A stretch of DNA of 64,000 nucleotides from Exophiala sp. HKRS030 (Eukaryota > Ascomycota > Eurotiomycetes > Chaetothyriales > Herpotrichiellaceae), in NCBI GenBank assembly GCA_023897205.1, contig JAHWDD010000002.1, positions 4,340,001 through 4,404,000 on the forward strand, given 5' to 3'. Position numbers and translations under genes: made by a program. Positions 24,305 through 36,068 of the stretch are shown piece after piece. Every line of letters starts with the position of its first letter. Position 1 is the first letter of the stretch. The notes beneath the pieces are model-generated. The model did not search any database, was not told the origin of the DNA, and worked only from the letters and a program-made list of their open reading frames with translations.

Positions 24305-25795
24305 ATGCTGCGCTTTCTGCTTGGTAGGCCACGGACTATCCGTGTACCCAGAGACAATGGTCAATTCGAACTGCGGAAAGTCTCGGTGACTAAAACCTCC
24401 AGGTATGTCAATTGCACCCCTCCGGTACAGACAAATCGAGCACATCGCCTCTGACCAAACATCAGATTTAGTGTCACCCGTTTCGTCACGAGTTTCCTCA
24501 TTGGAGTATGTGTTTTACACACTATCAGGAACATCTTACCGAGCCCAGCTACGAACAAAGATCTAGAAAAGATCAAAAAGCAACTTGAGGAAGCCCGAAG
24601 GCAACAGCCACTGAATCAACAAGAAAAGCAATGGAACAGTTACTCAAGGAAGTCCTCTCAAGTTACGCAAGTACCTTCTTCGGCCGAACCGACCGAGGCA
24701 GAACAGAAAGAATTTGTGCATTTGATGCTACCCATATGGATCCGGCGAAGGAAAACTCACATCTACACTGAAAATGATCCTGAGTGGAAAGCATATGCAA
24801 AGTTTGTTCGAGACGAGAAGACAATTAATGCCGTTGAGCTCCAAATATACCGCCTCGTTCAACTACAGGTTGCTCAGAAGCATTTACCCTGGCTGCGACA
24901 TTTAAAGGCAAACGTCGGCGCGGTCCATCTGGATGTCATTGTTCCCATAGCACCTCCGGCGATCTATGAAGTTCCGTGCCTTTTCCTACATCGGCTAGAC
25001 CCTGAACTTAGCACTTATGGATGGCGGAGACTTCCCGACAGTATAGGCAGCCGCATGGATCGGGTTTTCCATCCCGTCATATTGTCCAAAGCGTTTTATG
25101 CTGGTTGCAAGGAATTTGGTCGTGTCACTTACCTACTCGGCAAAGCACGCATTGCAGATCAGATCGCTGAGTTCAGGGAGCGGACATCGACAAGCAACCC
25201 ACAGAGTCGAAATGCTGGTTCATTTTCAGTGTTTGGAAGAACAAAAGCCCAATCTGAAGAAGGAAAAGTCATACAAAGTCTTGAAAGCACAAGGATCCCC
25301 GACTCAAAGATGAAGCAGATCCTACCCTTCTTACGAGGGGAGTATGGAGATCATGAGTCACGCCAGAGTTTCCGAGGGGTTGTTCAAACTATGACATTCA
25401 AGTCAGCCATTGAATCAGCTTCTGCTGTATTTCGCACTCATTGGACGGTGGATCAGATGAGAGTATTGCAAACAAATAACCGCAATGCTATCCAATTCCG
25501 TGGCAACATTGATCTGATGGGAGAAAAGGGAGCACTGCGCTGTGAAGTTTCTGCATTTTACGACATCGAGGCAAATGCAATGATTGGAAGACCTCTGATA
25601 CATTCTGCCTATATCATCCCTAATGTGGAGAAGTGGCATGGCACGGGAACCAGCAGTAGTAAGAAGGATACAAAAGGCAAGGATGCACGTTCAACAAATG
25701 CAGCATACCTTATCGAACGACCTTCCTCCAAGGAACCAGGTCACCCACAGCCTGGCCCTCCAAAGTCATCTAGCGAGAAAGAACCGGAGGAATGA
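24305..25795 (+). CDS. Predicted mitochondrial membrane protein of unknown function
   Basis: Two exons (24305-24402, 24466-25795) give 475 residues. The N-terminus is short and basic (MLRFLLGRPRTIRV) like a presequence. It is followed at about residues 40-58 by one hydrophobic segment (FVTSFLIGVCVLHTIRNIL) and a helix rich in Glu, Lys and Gln that may form a coiled coil. The long soluble part includes LMLPIWIRRRKTHIYTEND, a middle region with VIVPIAPPAIYEVPCLF, and a conserved-looking region IQFRGNIDLMGEKGALRC. The C-terminal 60 residues are disordered. I do not recognise the family. A single-pass inner-membrane protein facing the intermembrane space or matrix is inferred from layout only. 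Confidence 0.78.
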
Positions 25796-26061
25796 GGATT
25801 TAGGAATTTTCTGTATTTGAATTGTTGCATAGCGAGGAGTTTCTGGAAAATGAAGGAAGGCGTGTATGTCTAGTCGACTTTTGGATTTATGGTGATATGT
25901 CGCCTCCCTTTCTACTTTTACCCCAAAGTTATGGGTTCAAGCTTTTCCTTTCTTTGTCTTCCTTTCACTGGATCATGGTCTACCCTAGGATCGTGATATA
26001 TTTGCCAAGGTACTTATCACACTGAACTCCGACCTGGGAAGCTGCGCCTCCATCTCAAGCC

Positions 26062-27387
26062 ATGATTACCATCATGTCACTTCTACTTTTGTTGATGTAT
26101 CTCATGCTCAACCTCATGGTGACAATAACCAACCAGATCATTGTCTCCTCATGTGGCTATCCATACCTCCTGACTTCAGTTCACGCACTAGCATCGCTGG
26201 CGACCGCGATTCTCCTTCAACTCCCACCTCTATGCTCCTGGTACCCTTCGATCTCAGCGACCATCTTCAGTGGCTCTTCTCAAACCAACGACAGATCGGT
26301 TCAGCCGCCGTCAACAGCACCCCTCGCGCTCACATTACGTGACCATATGATCGTCCTCGGCTTCTCCCTGCTGTATACCGTCAACATTGCCCTGTCCAAC
26401 TTGACACTCGGCACGGTCTCTCTGTCGCTGCACCAGACCATTCGCGCCACTGCACCAGCAATTACAATTTTTCTTTCCGTCCTCTTCCTCCGACGAAAAT
26501 TGTCCTCCTACTCGCTGTCGACACGTTTCAGCTTGGTTCCAACCATCGGAGGCGTCATCCTCGCGACGTCAAATTATCACCACGATGGCACTTCCTCTTC
26601 AGTGTCGATATCATCGCCTTTGTCTGCAAGCACATTGGCCCCCTCAGCTGATGAGATCGCCCCAATCGCCATTGATCTTCGCAACCTCATTATAACATTT
26701 GTTGGTGCAGTTCTGGCCGTCATCAAGACTCTGGCGACTTATGTGCTCCAGTGCCCTCGCATCGATCTCGACAGTCAAGACAATCTCCGCTTCACTCTCC
26801 GTTTAGGCATATCGTCCACAAGACTCATCCGCCTCGTCTCCCCGTACGCACTAGTCCAAGCGCTGCTGTTCGCCTGGTCCACCGGAGAATTTGAGCGAGC
26901 ATTCCAATCTTCCAAAAGTAGTTTTGCTGAGGTCACTACTACATGGCTTCCGGTGATAGAGAGGACCCCAGTGGGAACGGCAATGGCACAACTTCTAGTT
27001 CTTAACGCATGTGCGGCTGCGGCGTTGAACGTTATTTCATTCGAGGCCAACCGGAGTTGTGGTGCGTTGGCCATGGCCGTGGTCGCGAATGTCAAGCAAG
27101 TGGTGTGTTTGCTGGTGGACGGAGGTCATGGGAGTAGCGGTGGTGGTGATGGGGATACTGATCATGCTAGTTGGACGTTTGGGTTTGGCGTGAGCATGAC
27201 AGCATTGGGAGGAATGTGGTATGCAGTGGCGCAGAGCGGGAGCTGGGATGGAAGATGGATCGAGAGGGTTAAAAACAAGAATGGAAGCTTACCGGAGCTC
27301 AACATGGGGAACACGCTGAAGGAGAAATCAAACAGGAGGAAACACAGAGACGAAAAGGTAACGGATGTATCTGAGAACATATTTTGA
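26062..27387 (+). CDS. Drug/metabolite-type transporter (triose-phosphate/nucleotide-sugar translocator like)
   Basis: Single-exon, 441 residues, with about ten hydrophobic segments. The TPT/nucleotide-sugar transporter fold is suggested by the N-terminal helices (TNQIIVSS, YLLTSVHALASL), by the motif LGFSLLYTVNIALSNLTLG and by VSLSLHQTIRATAPAITIFLS, which matches the conserved helix 4-5 region of the family. A Ser-rich loop and a Gly/Asp-rich loop interrupt the later helices. Such proteins sit in Golgi, ER or other membranes and exchange nucleotide sugars or phosphorylated sugars. The substrate is not deducible. The 3' half has an intact helix (SFEANRSCGALAMAVVANVK), also a family hallmark. 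The C-terminus is hydrophilic. Confidence 0.82.
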   Translation: MITIMSLLLLLMYLMLNLMVTITNQIIVSSCGYPYLLTSVHALASLATAILLQLPPLCSWYPSISATIFSGSSQTNDRSVQPPSTAPLALTLRDHMIVLGFSLLYTVNIALSNLTLGTVSLSLHQTIRATAPAITIFLSVLFLRRKLSSYSLSTRFSLVPTIGGVILATSNYHHDGTSSSVSISSPLSASTLAPSADEIAPIAIDLRNLIITFVGAVLAVIKTLATYVLQCPRIDLDSQDNLRFTLRLGISSTRLIRLVSPYALVQALLFAWSTGEFERAFQSSKSSFAEVTTTWLPVIERTPVGTAMAQLLVLNACAAAALNVISFEANRSCGALAMAVVANVKQVVCLLVDGGHGSSGGGDGDTDHASWTFGFGVSMTALGGMWYAVAQSGSWDGRWIERVKNKNGSLPELNMGNTLKEKSNRRKHRDEKVTDVSENIF

Positions 27388-27869
27388 AGAAGACGATTTC
27401 AGTCTCTAGTACGAAACTTCAGATGAAACTCCTATCGAACTGAGGTTGGACGGTGTAAAGCTTCAAGGGGGACGAAGCAAAGCGTGGAGTCCACCCCACT
27501 TCCTCCTATAAGTTGTCCACTTATTTCTTGGAAGAGGCCGATACAGATATCGAAGTGGCAATGCCAGCTGAGGATCTGGCGAGTGGCAGCTTGAGTACCG
27601 CGCAAGTTCGCCTTTGCCTTCAGATTTTTCTCAACTGATATGGTTCCCATTCCAGAAATATTGCTTTTCGCTTGAGTGTGAAAGTCTCGTGGGAGCTTCT
27701 ATTGGTCCTTTGTGAGATAGGATCAGAGGATAAGGCGTCCAGAATAGTTATTCCCTAAAAAGCAATTTGGTCTACTCAATCATATCTTTTACTGAGCAAG
27801 GTCGTGGACGGGTGCCGATAATCAGAATTGTGTGCTCGTGTAGGACGTAGTAGACCGATAGGTCACAGT
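27388..27869. other. Convergent 3' flank
   Basis: About 0.48 kb between the ends of the transporter and RRF1. Nothing recognisable. Confidence 0.45.
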
Positions 27870-28824
27870 TCATGAGTCAAGACTCTTGACTGCAGCTTCA
27901 TAGATACTCTTGACCTCTTCCTGACCCTTGCGCACGACTTCTTCCATCTGCTTATGAGCCTTGTGCAGCTCATCCTTGATCACCAACTTTTCGAGTTCCA
28001 TCTTCCGATGTCGTTTCTGTTGATCACCACGAGCATTGCGGACATCGGTGCTGGCTCGTTCAAAGCACTTCTTCGCTTCTGCTTTGGCTTGGTTTCGTGT
28101 CTCCGCTGTGGCAGGCGGGACAGGAACTATGATACATAGGTGATTGTTCTGGTCGACAGTGGGAGCTAAACTGTGCTGGGATGATGCCAGGGCAGATAGA
28201 AGTGGTTTGATGTGCTAGAAATGTGAGCTTCGGATTCAAAGGTGGGAAGTAGGGGCCTCATACAGCTTCTTCTGCGGCAAAGACCTGCAGTGTTCTCCCG
28301 CCCTTCGGCACCACGCTTGCAAGATCCTCGATCTTGACACGTTCCTTGTGAGCACTTCCACCTTGTGCTTCTTTGCCCTTGATGTTGATGTCGACGGGGA
28401 ACTGCCCAACCATTTCAGGAGTAATCCGTCCTGCGTCGCGAGTTTTGGTCAGAGCATCTTTTAGCCTGGCCACTGCAGCTGCAAGTCCGGCATTCAAGTC
28501 CGTAAAGTCATAGGGATCGACTTCTTCGTCTTTTGCCCTGGTAGCTGCATTGTCAGGGATAGGTTTGGATTTGTTCTTGGGTGAGGTCACTTCAGGAGAT
28601 GACCGAGCGGATTTCGAAGATGCTGAGGACTTCTTCTGGAAGTTTGTAGAGGTGCTGAATAGACGAGCAGCTTGATGAGATGAAGGCGAAAGCGATTGTC
28701 CTTTCTGGAGAGCATGGCGGCATCGGGTGCAGACGAAATCCGAGGTTGAGCGGGTTTGCAATCGGAATGCCGCAAAATTTTGTAGAACCGTTTGGGCTCC
28801 GAGTCTTGTGCTTGGTCGAACCAT
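27870..28824 (-). CDS. RRF1: Mitochondrial ribosome recycling factor
   Basis: Splits mitochondrial ribosomes after termination together with a translational GTPase. Two exons (28824-28264, 28214-27870) give 301 residues. The first about 90 residues are a long presequence and disordered linker (RLFSTSTNF, then Ser/Lys-rich). The RRF domain starts at DLNAGLAAAVARLKDALTK, with DINIKGKEA in the middle. The C-terminal helix pair is complete: IVPVPPATAETRNQAKAEAK, RNARGDQQKRHRKMELEK and IKDELHKAHKQMEE. The intron donor follows EEA and the acceptor precedes HIKPLLSAL, in phase. An upstream in-frame ATG exists, but the chosen start opens into the presequence. Confidence 0.92.
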
Positions 28825-29611
28825 CTTGGGATATGTAGAGGTCCGAGCAGACAGGATCACTTTGAATTTATATGAACTGCGATGCACCTTTGCTTGCTCA
28901 ATCACAATGCTACAAATGCCGCGCCGCAAAAATCCGGGGAGGAAATTGGAGAAACAAAATCTTGGCGCGAAGTCTCCTCACGCGTCTTTGCAGGAACTCA
29001 CATCACGCGTTCTATGGCAACAGTTACTATATCAGCAAATATGAGGGCGTTCATAGATACGATCCTCCTCAGGCTCCTGTTACCTTCGCTGCTCTGTCGT
29101 AGATGGTGCAAGCGTTATCGTCTGAGTCCTATGCTCCAAGGGTTTGAACTGGTTGTCTGAAAACCTTCACACACAGTTCGTTGGCCCCTTTCCAGGGAAT
29201 TTTGTCAACCATCAAGCAGCAACACGATTTCCCCATGTTTTCAATGGTTCCCATGATTTCCAGGCGACTAGATGCAGTGAACCTGATTCACTATAAAGAG
29301 ACTGCAAGTCTGTCACTTATTCTGGCGTCATATCTGAGACTCGGTCCTGTAGGTCGCTACCGATTCCGTCCAATTCGGACGGTAACCTCCAAAGGGCATC
29401 AACTCTCGCACCAAATTCTGTGACACCTAGCAGGGGTCATGGAATTTGTTCTGGTCCCTCTCCCGGAAAAGAACCGAGCTCCCAGAGGGCCTCAAACTGC
29501 TCCTTTGAAAATACGACACGTGATTTGACCTGGGCCTTGTTGACACAAATTTTCAAACACAATATGTTCTGAGAGTACAAAGCCAATGATACCACGGTAT
29601 GGGCCGGGATT
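28825..29611. other. Intergenic, RRF1 promoter and UGT 3' flank
   Basis: About 0.79 kb with no supported gene. Confidence 0.45.
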
Positions 29612-32548
29612 TCATTCATATCCGTACCTTTTGAAGGCGTTGATAAGATTCGTCAGATCGTTCTCCGAGTTTAGAACACTCATAAGGTACTGGCCTTCCA
29701 GCCGCCGTGCGGCAGCGATCGTTTTCCTGGTCTTTCGGTAGGACATCGAATGGAGGCTTTTATAGAATCCTTGGGCCGGATATGCCACAAGTCCAATGAG
29801 AGCTGAATGGTTGTCGTCAGCTCTCTCAATGCGCAGTCATCGCAGGACAAAGAGAATGGGGCACGTACCAGCTGCCGTTTGTGTCGTTCCACCTATTATC
29901 CCCTTTCCAATCCCTTTCGAAAGCCCTAGTACTCCTTCGCTCTGATACCCTTCGACAGGTTTCTTCACCAGGTCGCATGCACTGTCTCGGAAGCCGCTAA
30001 TGAAGGACTACAAGCCCGGTAGTCAGTCATGTTTAGCTCTTTGTTGGCAGTCGCGCGGAACTTACATTAGCGGCAACCATCCCACCACTCTTCCAATTGG
30101 TAATCTCGTCGTGCTCCCTCACTTCGCCCCCATATAATCGCGGTGTGGCCCTCAGGCCCTCCGTGACAGCTAAGGGATGTCCACAACAGTTCCCTTAAGG
30201 AGAACACCATACATCTTGGGTATGCTCAACATCGAGGAACCCGCCATGGTCGCCAACTTCTTGCCGCCCGAAGAGCCCTCGCCTTTCAACTCAGCTTCAG
30301 CCGCCTTCTTGTTGGCTTTCATAGGTCCGGACCAGATACTGTTAGCGGCAGAAACAAGATCGTCGCCAATCCCAATAAATGCTGATGTAGTTCCAGAGAT
30401 TGGATCCCAACGTCGATTCACAATATGAATCGGTTTGCTTGCGAAGCTGAAGTCCAATTAATCATACTGTGATTATGGGCAAAAGTAAGGCAGGACTGCG
30501 ATACTTACAGTTGTACATCCTTCGCCTTTATGGTCTCTGCTTTGACTAGCATCTCCACTGCTACAGCAGACAATTTTAAACTCTTCTTTTCCTTGTTATA
30601 CTGCCAGACCGCTGGGTGCTGAGGCAAGAGGTCACATCGGACATCTCTCTGTGGCAGATTGCGGTGGAAGGAGTTGACGGCTGCATGAACGCCATTCTCA
30701 GAGCTTATCTGGTCTCCCATGGCCTTGGCTGCAATAGATGCTTGCTCACCGAGACAAAATCGAATTGCGGCTGCGAGCTTCTCACTGGTCAATGAGCTAT
30801 AAGGTATAGGCGACGGGCCAGCGCCTGCAGCTGCAACCATATCTCCCCAAAATGGCTGACTGTGAGCATTATTAGTCAGAATTTCACCAACAGATCCATT
30901 GGCTTGAACTCACTCCCCGAAGAATGGCACAATGGAAGTGGGTCGTCCATTCAGCAATCCACACGCCGTAGTTCCTGCTCCGCCATGGTGGACAACTGCC
31001 GCAACGTGCTGGAAAAGCCATTCTGTGTTGAATCAGTACTTAGATGATCATGATATGATGAGATAGAGCCGCACCATGAGGACAATCCCCTACAAAGAAA
31101 ACGTCTTCTAGATTCGAATCATATCCAATCTTACTCCAACCACGTGATATGATAGCACGGACACCACATTCTCGGACAGCCTCTAAAAGCAATTGAGTCA
31201 TCGCTCGCGGATCGTCGATGACTATGCTCCCGAAGCCGAGATAGACAGGTGGGGGTCCCGAATGCAGAAACATTTCAAGGTCGGCTGGGGAGTGTATTTG
31301 GGTGCGTTCCGGAAAAGGAATCCACAAATATCTGTGCGCGGAGTCAGAAGCGAAGCATCAAGTTGTGTGCATGTTTCGACCTACCAATGTGACTTTGCCA
31401 ATCCTGTGGTTTTGAAATCAACGCAGGAGACCAGATGTATGTATACGGAACTTTCAACGTCTCGACGAGAAACGGACCTTCGGTCATTGGAACCTCCTCT
31501 AAGTCCAATGAGCGCCTCCAATCATTGATGACATCTGCTAATCTGCGCTTTATATTTAGTCACAGCGACAACGACAAGTTCTGCACAAGACACTCACCCT
31601 TGCCAAGAAAGACAATTCACAAAACCATACGAGATATAGTTCGCGACACGGAGATCACTGCTTGTGCCTTTAAGATTGGCTAAAGGATGAGGAAACGCTT
31701 TCGTCGGACTCCAAGGCATGGTGAACATCAAATGCAGTGGAATACCCAGCGCCTGTGCGCAATGAATATGAGCAAAACTGGGCGGGTTGGCGATTATGGC
31801 ATTCGCGACGAAGGGCCGTTGAGTATCTCGACACGGTGATATACAGGATCTCCAGCAACCCTCAAGCATTGTGCCGATCATTTTGCGCTTCTTGGAAATT
31901 TCACCGGATTGAAGTGTCGACATGCTTGGGATCAGTCCGGGGTTCTTGACCATATACTATGGCCTCGCAGTTAGCTCGGAATCGCAGGGAGACCTCAATA
32001 TTCTCAACGGTCGACTTACCGCCATCAACTCGGCTGGATCTCCGCCGATTGGATAGAATTCCAGATTGGAAGATTTGACGAAATCTTCAAAGACGTCGTG
32101 AGTAGCTAGGCGAACTCGATGTCCGAACTTTTTCAATTCCACACCAAGGGCAATAAACGGTTGTACGTCGCCTCTGCTTCCTACCACCTGTATGACGATA
32201 TTCAATGGTAAATCCCATGGTAACAGTCGAGAACCGAGAGTAGGCGACACTGGCTGGTGTTCCTCATAGTCAGGAGGAACGTCTATCAATTTTCGGAAGA
32301 CCTTGGATAGCTTCGAATCCAAATTCACTTCGATACGCCCATCTCCTATTTATGACAAAGCCGGGGCACATCTTAGGATCCAGCTGTCTCATTCAAGGAG
32401 AAGATTGAACCATACCTCGCGTGAATGTCGAATCCCGAACAAGTCTGTTTTGAAACTCACCGGCTTTGTAAGGCGGAGGAACATCGTGTGTTGTGCTTTC
32501 CCCATCTTGGTGCAATTCAGCCTCTTTCTTGGAGACCTTGTCGACCAT
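29612..32548 (-). CDS. UDP-glycosyltransferase, sterol 3-beta-glucosyltransferase-like, two frameshifts
   Basis: GT28/GT1-type enzyme that transfers glucose from UDP-glucose to sterols or related lipids (Atg26/UGT80 relatives). I read ten exons on the minus strand: 32548-32461, 32345-32020, 31956-31598, 31542-31385, 31331-31075, 31022-30914, 30859-30509, 30446-30066, 30007-29869, 29802-29612. The N-terminal domain has [19 protein letters not shown] and RVRLATH. The C-terminal donor domain has [17 protein letters not shown] and the sugar-nucleotide signature [17 protein letters not shown] followed by FFGDQPFWG. Two breaks need one base each: the G-run 31287-31290 (plus strand) inside exon 5, and 30174-30176 inside exon 8. 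With both, the lengths sum to 786 residues. It lacks the PH/GRAM part of yeast Atg26 and instead has a roughly 250-residue C-terminal extension. Confidence 0.85.
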
Positions 32549-33809
32549 GTTGGACTATGTTGAAGGTGTGGGCGGAAATTGGCAGTTGGAGAGTGAGTGT
32601 GTTCAAGCAATCAATGCATAACGATGAACTGCGAGGTCTTGACAAATTGGTGGTCACTAGGGATAAATACTTACAACTTCATGATGCTGAAGCTCAGCTC
32701 GCAGGCTGTGCCAGACAAGGCTTTGTTCAGGTTCACCACTGGGGGTTGGTGGATCACGGCTGGCCAGGCACGAGTGTCATCGAAACCCACCGCCACGACA
32801 ATGGTTGAGAAGGAAAGTCATTTTTTGAGCCGACAGCGTTTGCGCCTCTACCTAGCAAGAGAATGCCGACGATAATTGTCTGTTTCGAGAAACCTTGAAA
32901 GCCACAACCAGGCTTTGTTAATTGAACAAGCTGTGTCCAAAGCCACTTCTTGGCGATCATCGTCGATGCGAATAGACCAAGACGAACTCCCAGACTGCGG
33001 TTAACAAGAATTAAGATCACCTTAACATGGTTGTTGCGCTGATTCGACAGCACATGGCCCCATCAACCAAACGCCTACAACGGGTAGGCATGGCATGACT
33101 GTCGGCTATTGATTCAATACTACGACACGCGCGACTGACACGACACGTCCGCCACAACGATTACGTTGAAAGTTGTTGAACAAGCATTGAGGATCGATAA
33201 AAGCGTAATTGTTTGGTCCTTATTCGAGGTGCGGATGCTGTTCGATGTCCGACAAATACGCGTATTCGTATATGAATGGCGTTGGATTTGGAAAAGGTTA
33301 ATTGAGACTTTGTTTGTCCCGCAAGGATTTCGCCCCAAAGAGCTTTTCGCCGATGTCAAGGAGGGGCCGACCCAGAGCTCGGGTATCCCGTACGGGAGTG
33401 GAGCGATGGACTAAGCTTTGAGCCGGCACTGCCTCCGCGATGCTGCTCAAGCTTTATTTACGAGCTATACGCGTATAGGGATTCCTTGATCATAATTGCG
33501 GTTGGGTCCACCAGTGGCTCTATGGTAGCGAGAGAATACGCAAAACACGACTGATTGGGAAATAATGGATACAGTGAAAGTATATGGACTGGCGATTGAC
33601 GGATGCCTGGCTGGAAAACAATGCATTAAAGACTTCACAGTCATGCTGTGGAATCCAAGTCGACAAGTGCATTCGTCCTCCATTTCTCGGGTCTTATCTC
33701 ATAGTCGACAACTTTTGAATATTCGTGGTTGTTCTTGTTGAGGCAATCCCTTATTCGCCAACTCTCTTAAAGCAAACAAGGATACCCACAACCGCTCATC
33801 CGAGTCGCC
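32549..33809. other. Intergenic between divergent UGT and RTA1-like genes
   Basis: About 1.26 kb. I see only promoter sequence for the two flanking genes and short chance frames. Confidence 0.45.
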
Positions 33810-34851
33810 ATGGCAGAAAGCGACGGGGCTTCATGGGAAGCATATCACTATGACCCGTCGATCGTGGCAGCCATTATATTCTGCGCCCTCTTCTTCGCCG
33901 TGACGTTCCTCCACCTCTATCAACTGGTCCGAACGCGTACCTGGGTCTTCATCCCCTTCGTTGTCGGTGGCTTCTTCGAAGCTGTAGGATATATCGGAGT
34001 ATGTTACTTCCGGAGGATTGCAAAAGATGAAAGAGACATTTGTTGACGAGGCCTACAGAGGATTATGTCGAGCCAGCAAACACCAGACTGGACACTTGGA
34101 CCGTTCATCATTCAATCTCTCCTTATCCTCATTGCACCGGCATTGTACGCTGCTAGTATCTACATGGTGCTCGGGCGCATCATTCTCCTGACCGACGGCG
34201 AACATCATTCGATTTTCAAGAAGAAGTGGTTGACAAAGATCTTTGTCTGTGGAGACGTGGTGAGCTTTGTGACTCAAGGCGCTGGTAAGTGTTTCCTTCT
34301 CCTCAAAAGCGCTCATAAGATGGAAGATTCTCGAGATCAAGGAAGTAAGATGTCATGTCGAGTGCATTGAAGCTAATCAGCTCTGTGGCATAGGTGGCGG
34401 TATCATGGCGACAGGCAATGGATCCAACTACAACTTGGGACAGAACATTATTATTGCCGGTCTTTGCATACAGATCTTGGTGTTTGGTTTCTTCATATTT
34501 ACGGCTGCAATCTTTGAATGGCGCATGTGCCAAGTTCCAACCAAGAAGATCCGAGACGATATAACACTCCCGTGGCTCAAGCATTTGCATGTCCTGTACT
34601 GGACGAGCGGCTTGATCCTACTCCGAAGCATTTTCAGGTTGATTGAATACGCTATGGGCGACGACGGGTATTTACTCGCAAACGAGGTTTTCCTTTATGT
34701 CTTCGATGCGGTTCCCATGTTTGCTGTTATGGTTTGGTTCGCTCTTGTGCACCCTAGCGAAGTATACGCATTGCTCAAGGGGCGTGGACACAAAGTCGTG
34801 CGACAATGTGTCAAGATCTACAGGTTGGAATCGTTATCTCCGCAAGTATGA
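33810..34851 (+). CDS. RTA1-like seven-helix membrane protein
   Basis: Member of the RTA1/RTM1/RSB1 family, fungal lipid-translocating or stress-resistance membrane proteins of the plasma membrane. Three exons (33810-33998, 34059-34284, 34394-34851) give 290 residues with a continuous frame. Seven hydrophobic helices can be counted, starting with VAAIIFCALFFAVTFLHLYQL. The family signatures are present: FEAVGYIGR across the first splice, QSLLILIAPALYAASIYMVLG, FVTQGAGGG and RSIFRLIEYAMG, then DAVPMFAVMVWFALVHPSE. The C-terminal tail is short. No regulatory element is visible. Confidence 0.9.
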
Positions 34852-35589
34852 TAGGAGCAGCTCAGCGATGATGTTCTCGAATTTGACCTTGAAAGGCTGT
34901 GGAAGTACTTTAGGATCATCCGAACTTACCGGGTAGAGTTGTATAGAATTCGACACTCGATCATCATCAGGCCTTTCGCGCCTGTCTATGATGTGGCTAC
35001 GTTACCATTTGATGTGAGAGCTGGGGAGCGGGCGTGTGTGCGGGAAAGGAAGGACTCTTTGGAGTGGCATTTTCGAGATGCTTGATTGCCATCATATAGC
35101 CATTAAGCAAATTTGGCGTTACTCCACCACGTTGGGAAAGAGGAGGGGTCGATGATTGATTAGGTCCTCAGAGAGCGGCAGAGAAGCCAATAAAGATAAA
35201 ACGTACCTCTCGAATCTAAGTTTCATACCTAAAAGAATGAAGTGCTATATAGCGTTGGGTTCAATGATGATGTCAATGGCAACAACAGTGGCCATAAGCA
35301 GGAAGGGCTTCTTATAAGCCAGTCTGGATGTGAGAATCGGAGCGGCTATACAACTGAGAATGATACCAGCGGAGCCAGTGCCTGTACCACAATGAAGCGT
35401 TCTATTCACAGGCGTGCCAGGCTTGAACTGCTGCGTGTCCTGTTCCTGGAACACAATACTGGGTAACCTCTATCCCTAGGTAGATTTAGTTAGGCTAAGC
35501 GTGAAGGGTTTTAGTGCCTAATTAGCGTTCAGGGGAAAACTATTTTCTTTTACTTATTTTACTTTGTCCATTTTACATCATAAATCAAA
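34852..35589. other. Intergenic, RTA1-like 3' flank to tRNA
   Basis: About 0.74 kb. A minus-strand frame at 35245-35454 has a hydrophobic stretch but no support as a gene. The 100 bases before the tRNA are AT-rich. Confidence 0.4.
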
Positions 35590-35661
35590 GGCCGACTGGC
35601 CCAATGGCAAGGCGCTTGACTACGAATCAAGAGATTGCAGGTTCGATCCCTGCGTCGGTCA
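35590..35661 (+). tRNA. tRNA-Arg (ACG)
   Basis: A 72-nt cloverleaf folds without an intron. The acceptor stem GGCCGAC pairs with GTCGGTC (one G-T wobble) and the discriminator is A. The D arm closes with GCC/GGC. The anticodon stem CTTGA/TCAAG encloses loop CTACGAA with anticodon ACG. The variable loop is five bases. The T arm GCAGG-TTCGATC-CCTGC is perfect. ACG, read as ICG after editing, decodes CGU/CGC/CGA arginine codons. Confidence 0.95.
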
Positions 35662-36068
35662 TCGTTTTTGGCACCTAGAGGGAAAATATACCTCTGGCTG
35701 GTGTTTTAATTTTTACTCCCCTATTGTTTTTGTTTTTCTCAGAATCGACGAGACCAGGTATGTAAATTGCTAGCTAGAAGATAAGTGATCATTCGACGAG
35801 TATTATATTACTAGGTCATACCTTACCTGCCTAAGCGGTCTCTAAATCGTCAAGAAGAGTAGCAAAGAGCTCCACTAAAACCGACAGGGGGTTAGAATTA
35901 CAGGCCATGGCCATTGTGCGTACCCAATGACGGGTACGGAGGGCTTTGGTTCCGAGACTATTCCAGACCTCGCCGTCGACGTGTGCAATCTTCACTGTCT
36001 CTTCCTTGTCATCTCCCATGGCATGGCATTGCCATAAATCACGCGCCAGATAAGTGTCCAAATTAATA
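35662..36068. other. Intergenic, AT-rich after the tRNA
   Basis: T-rich sequence directly follows the tRNA (a likely Pol III terminator context). A minus-strand frame at 35831-36061 is unsupported. Confidence 0.4.

Noticed and set aside
35245..35454. Minus-strand frame with a hydrophobic C-terminal stretch
   Set aside because: Only 69 residues, with no start context and no recognisable family. Its hydrophobic stretch is not enough for a gene call.
35831..36061. Minus-strand 76-residue frame just upstream of the Zn2Cys6 gene
   Set aside because: No domain and no splice partner; it lies in the promoter of the regulator. Could be a remnant but unsupported.
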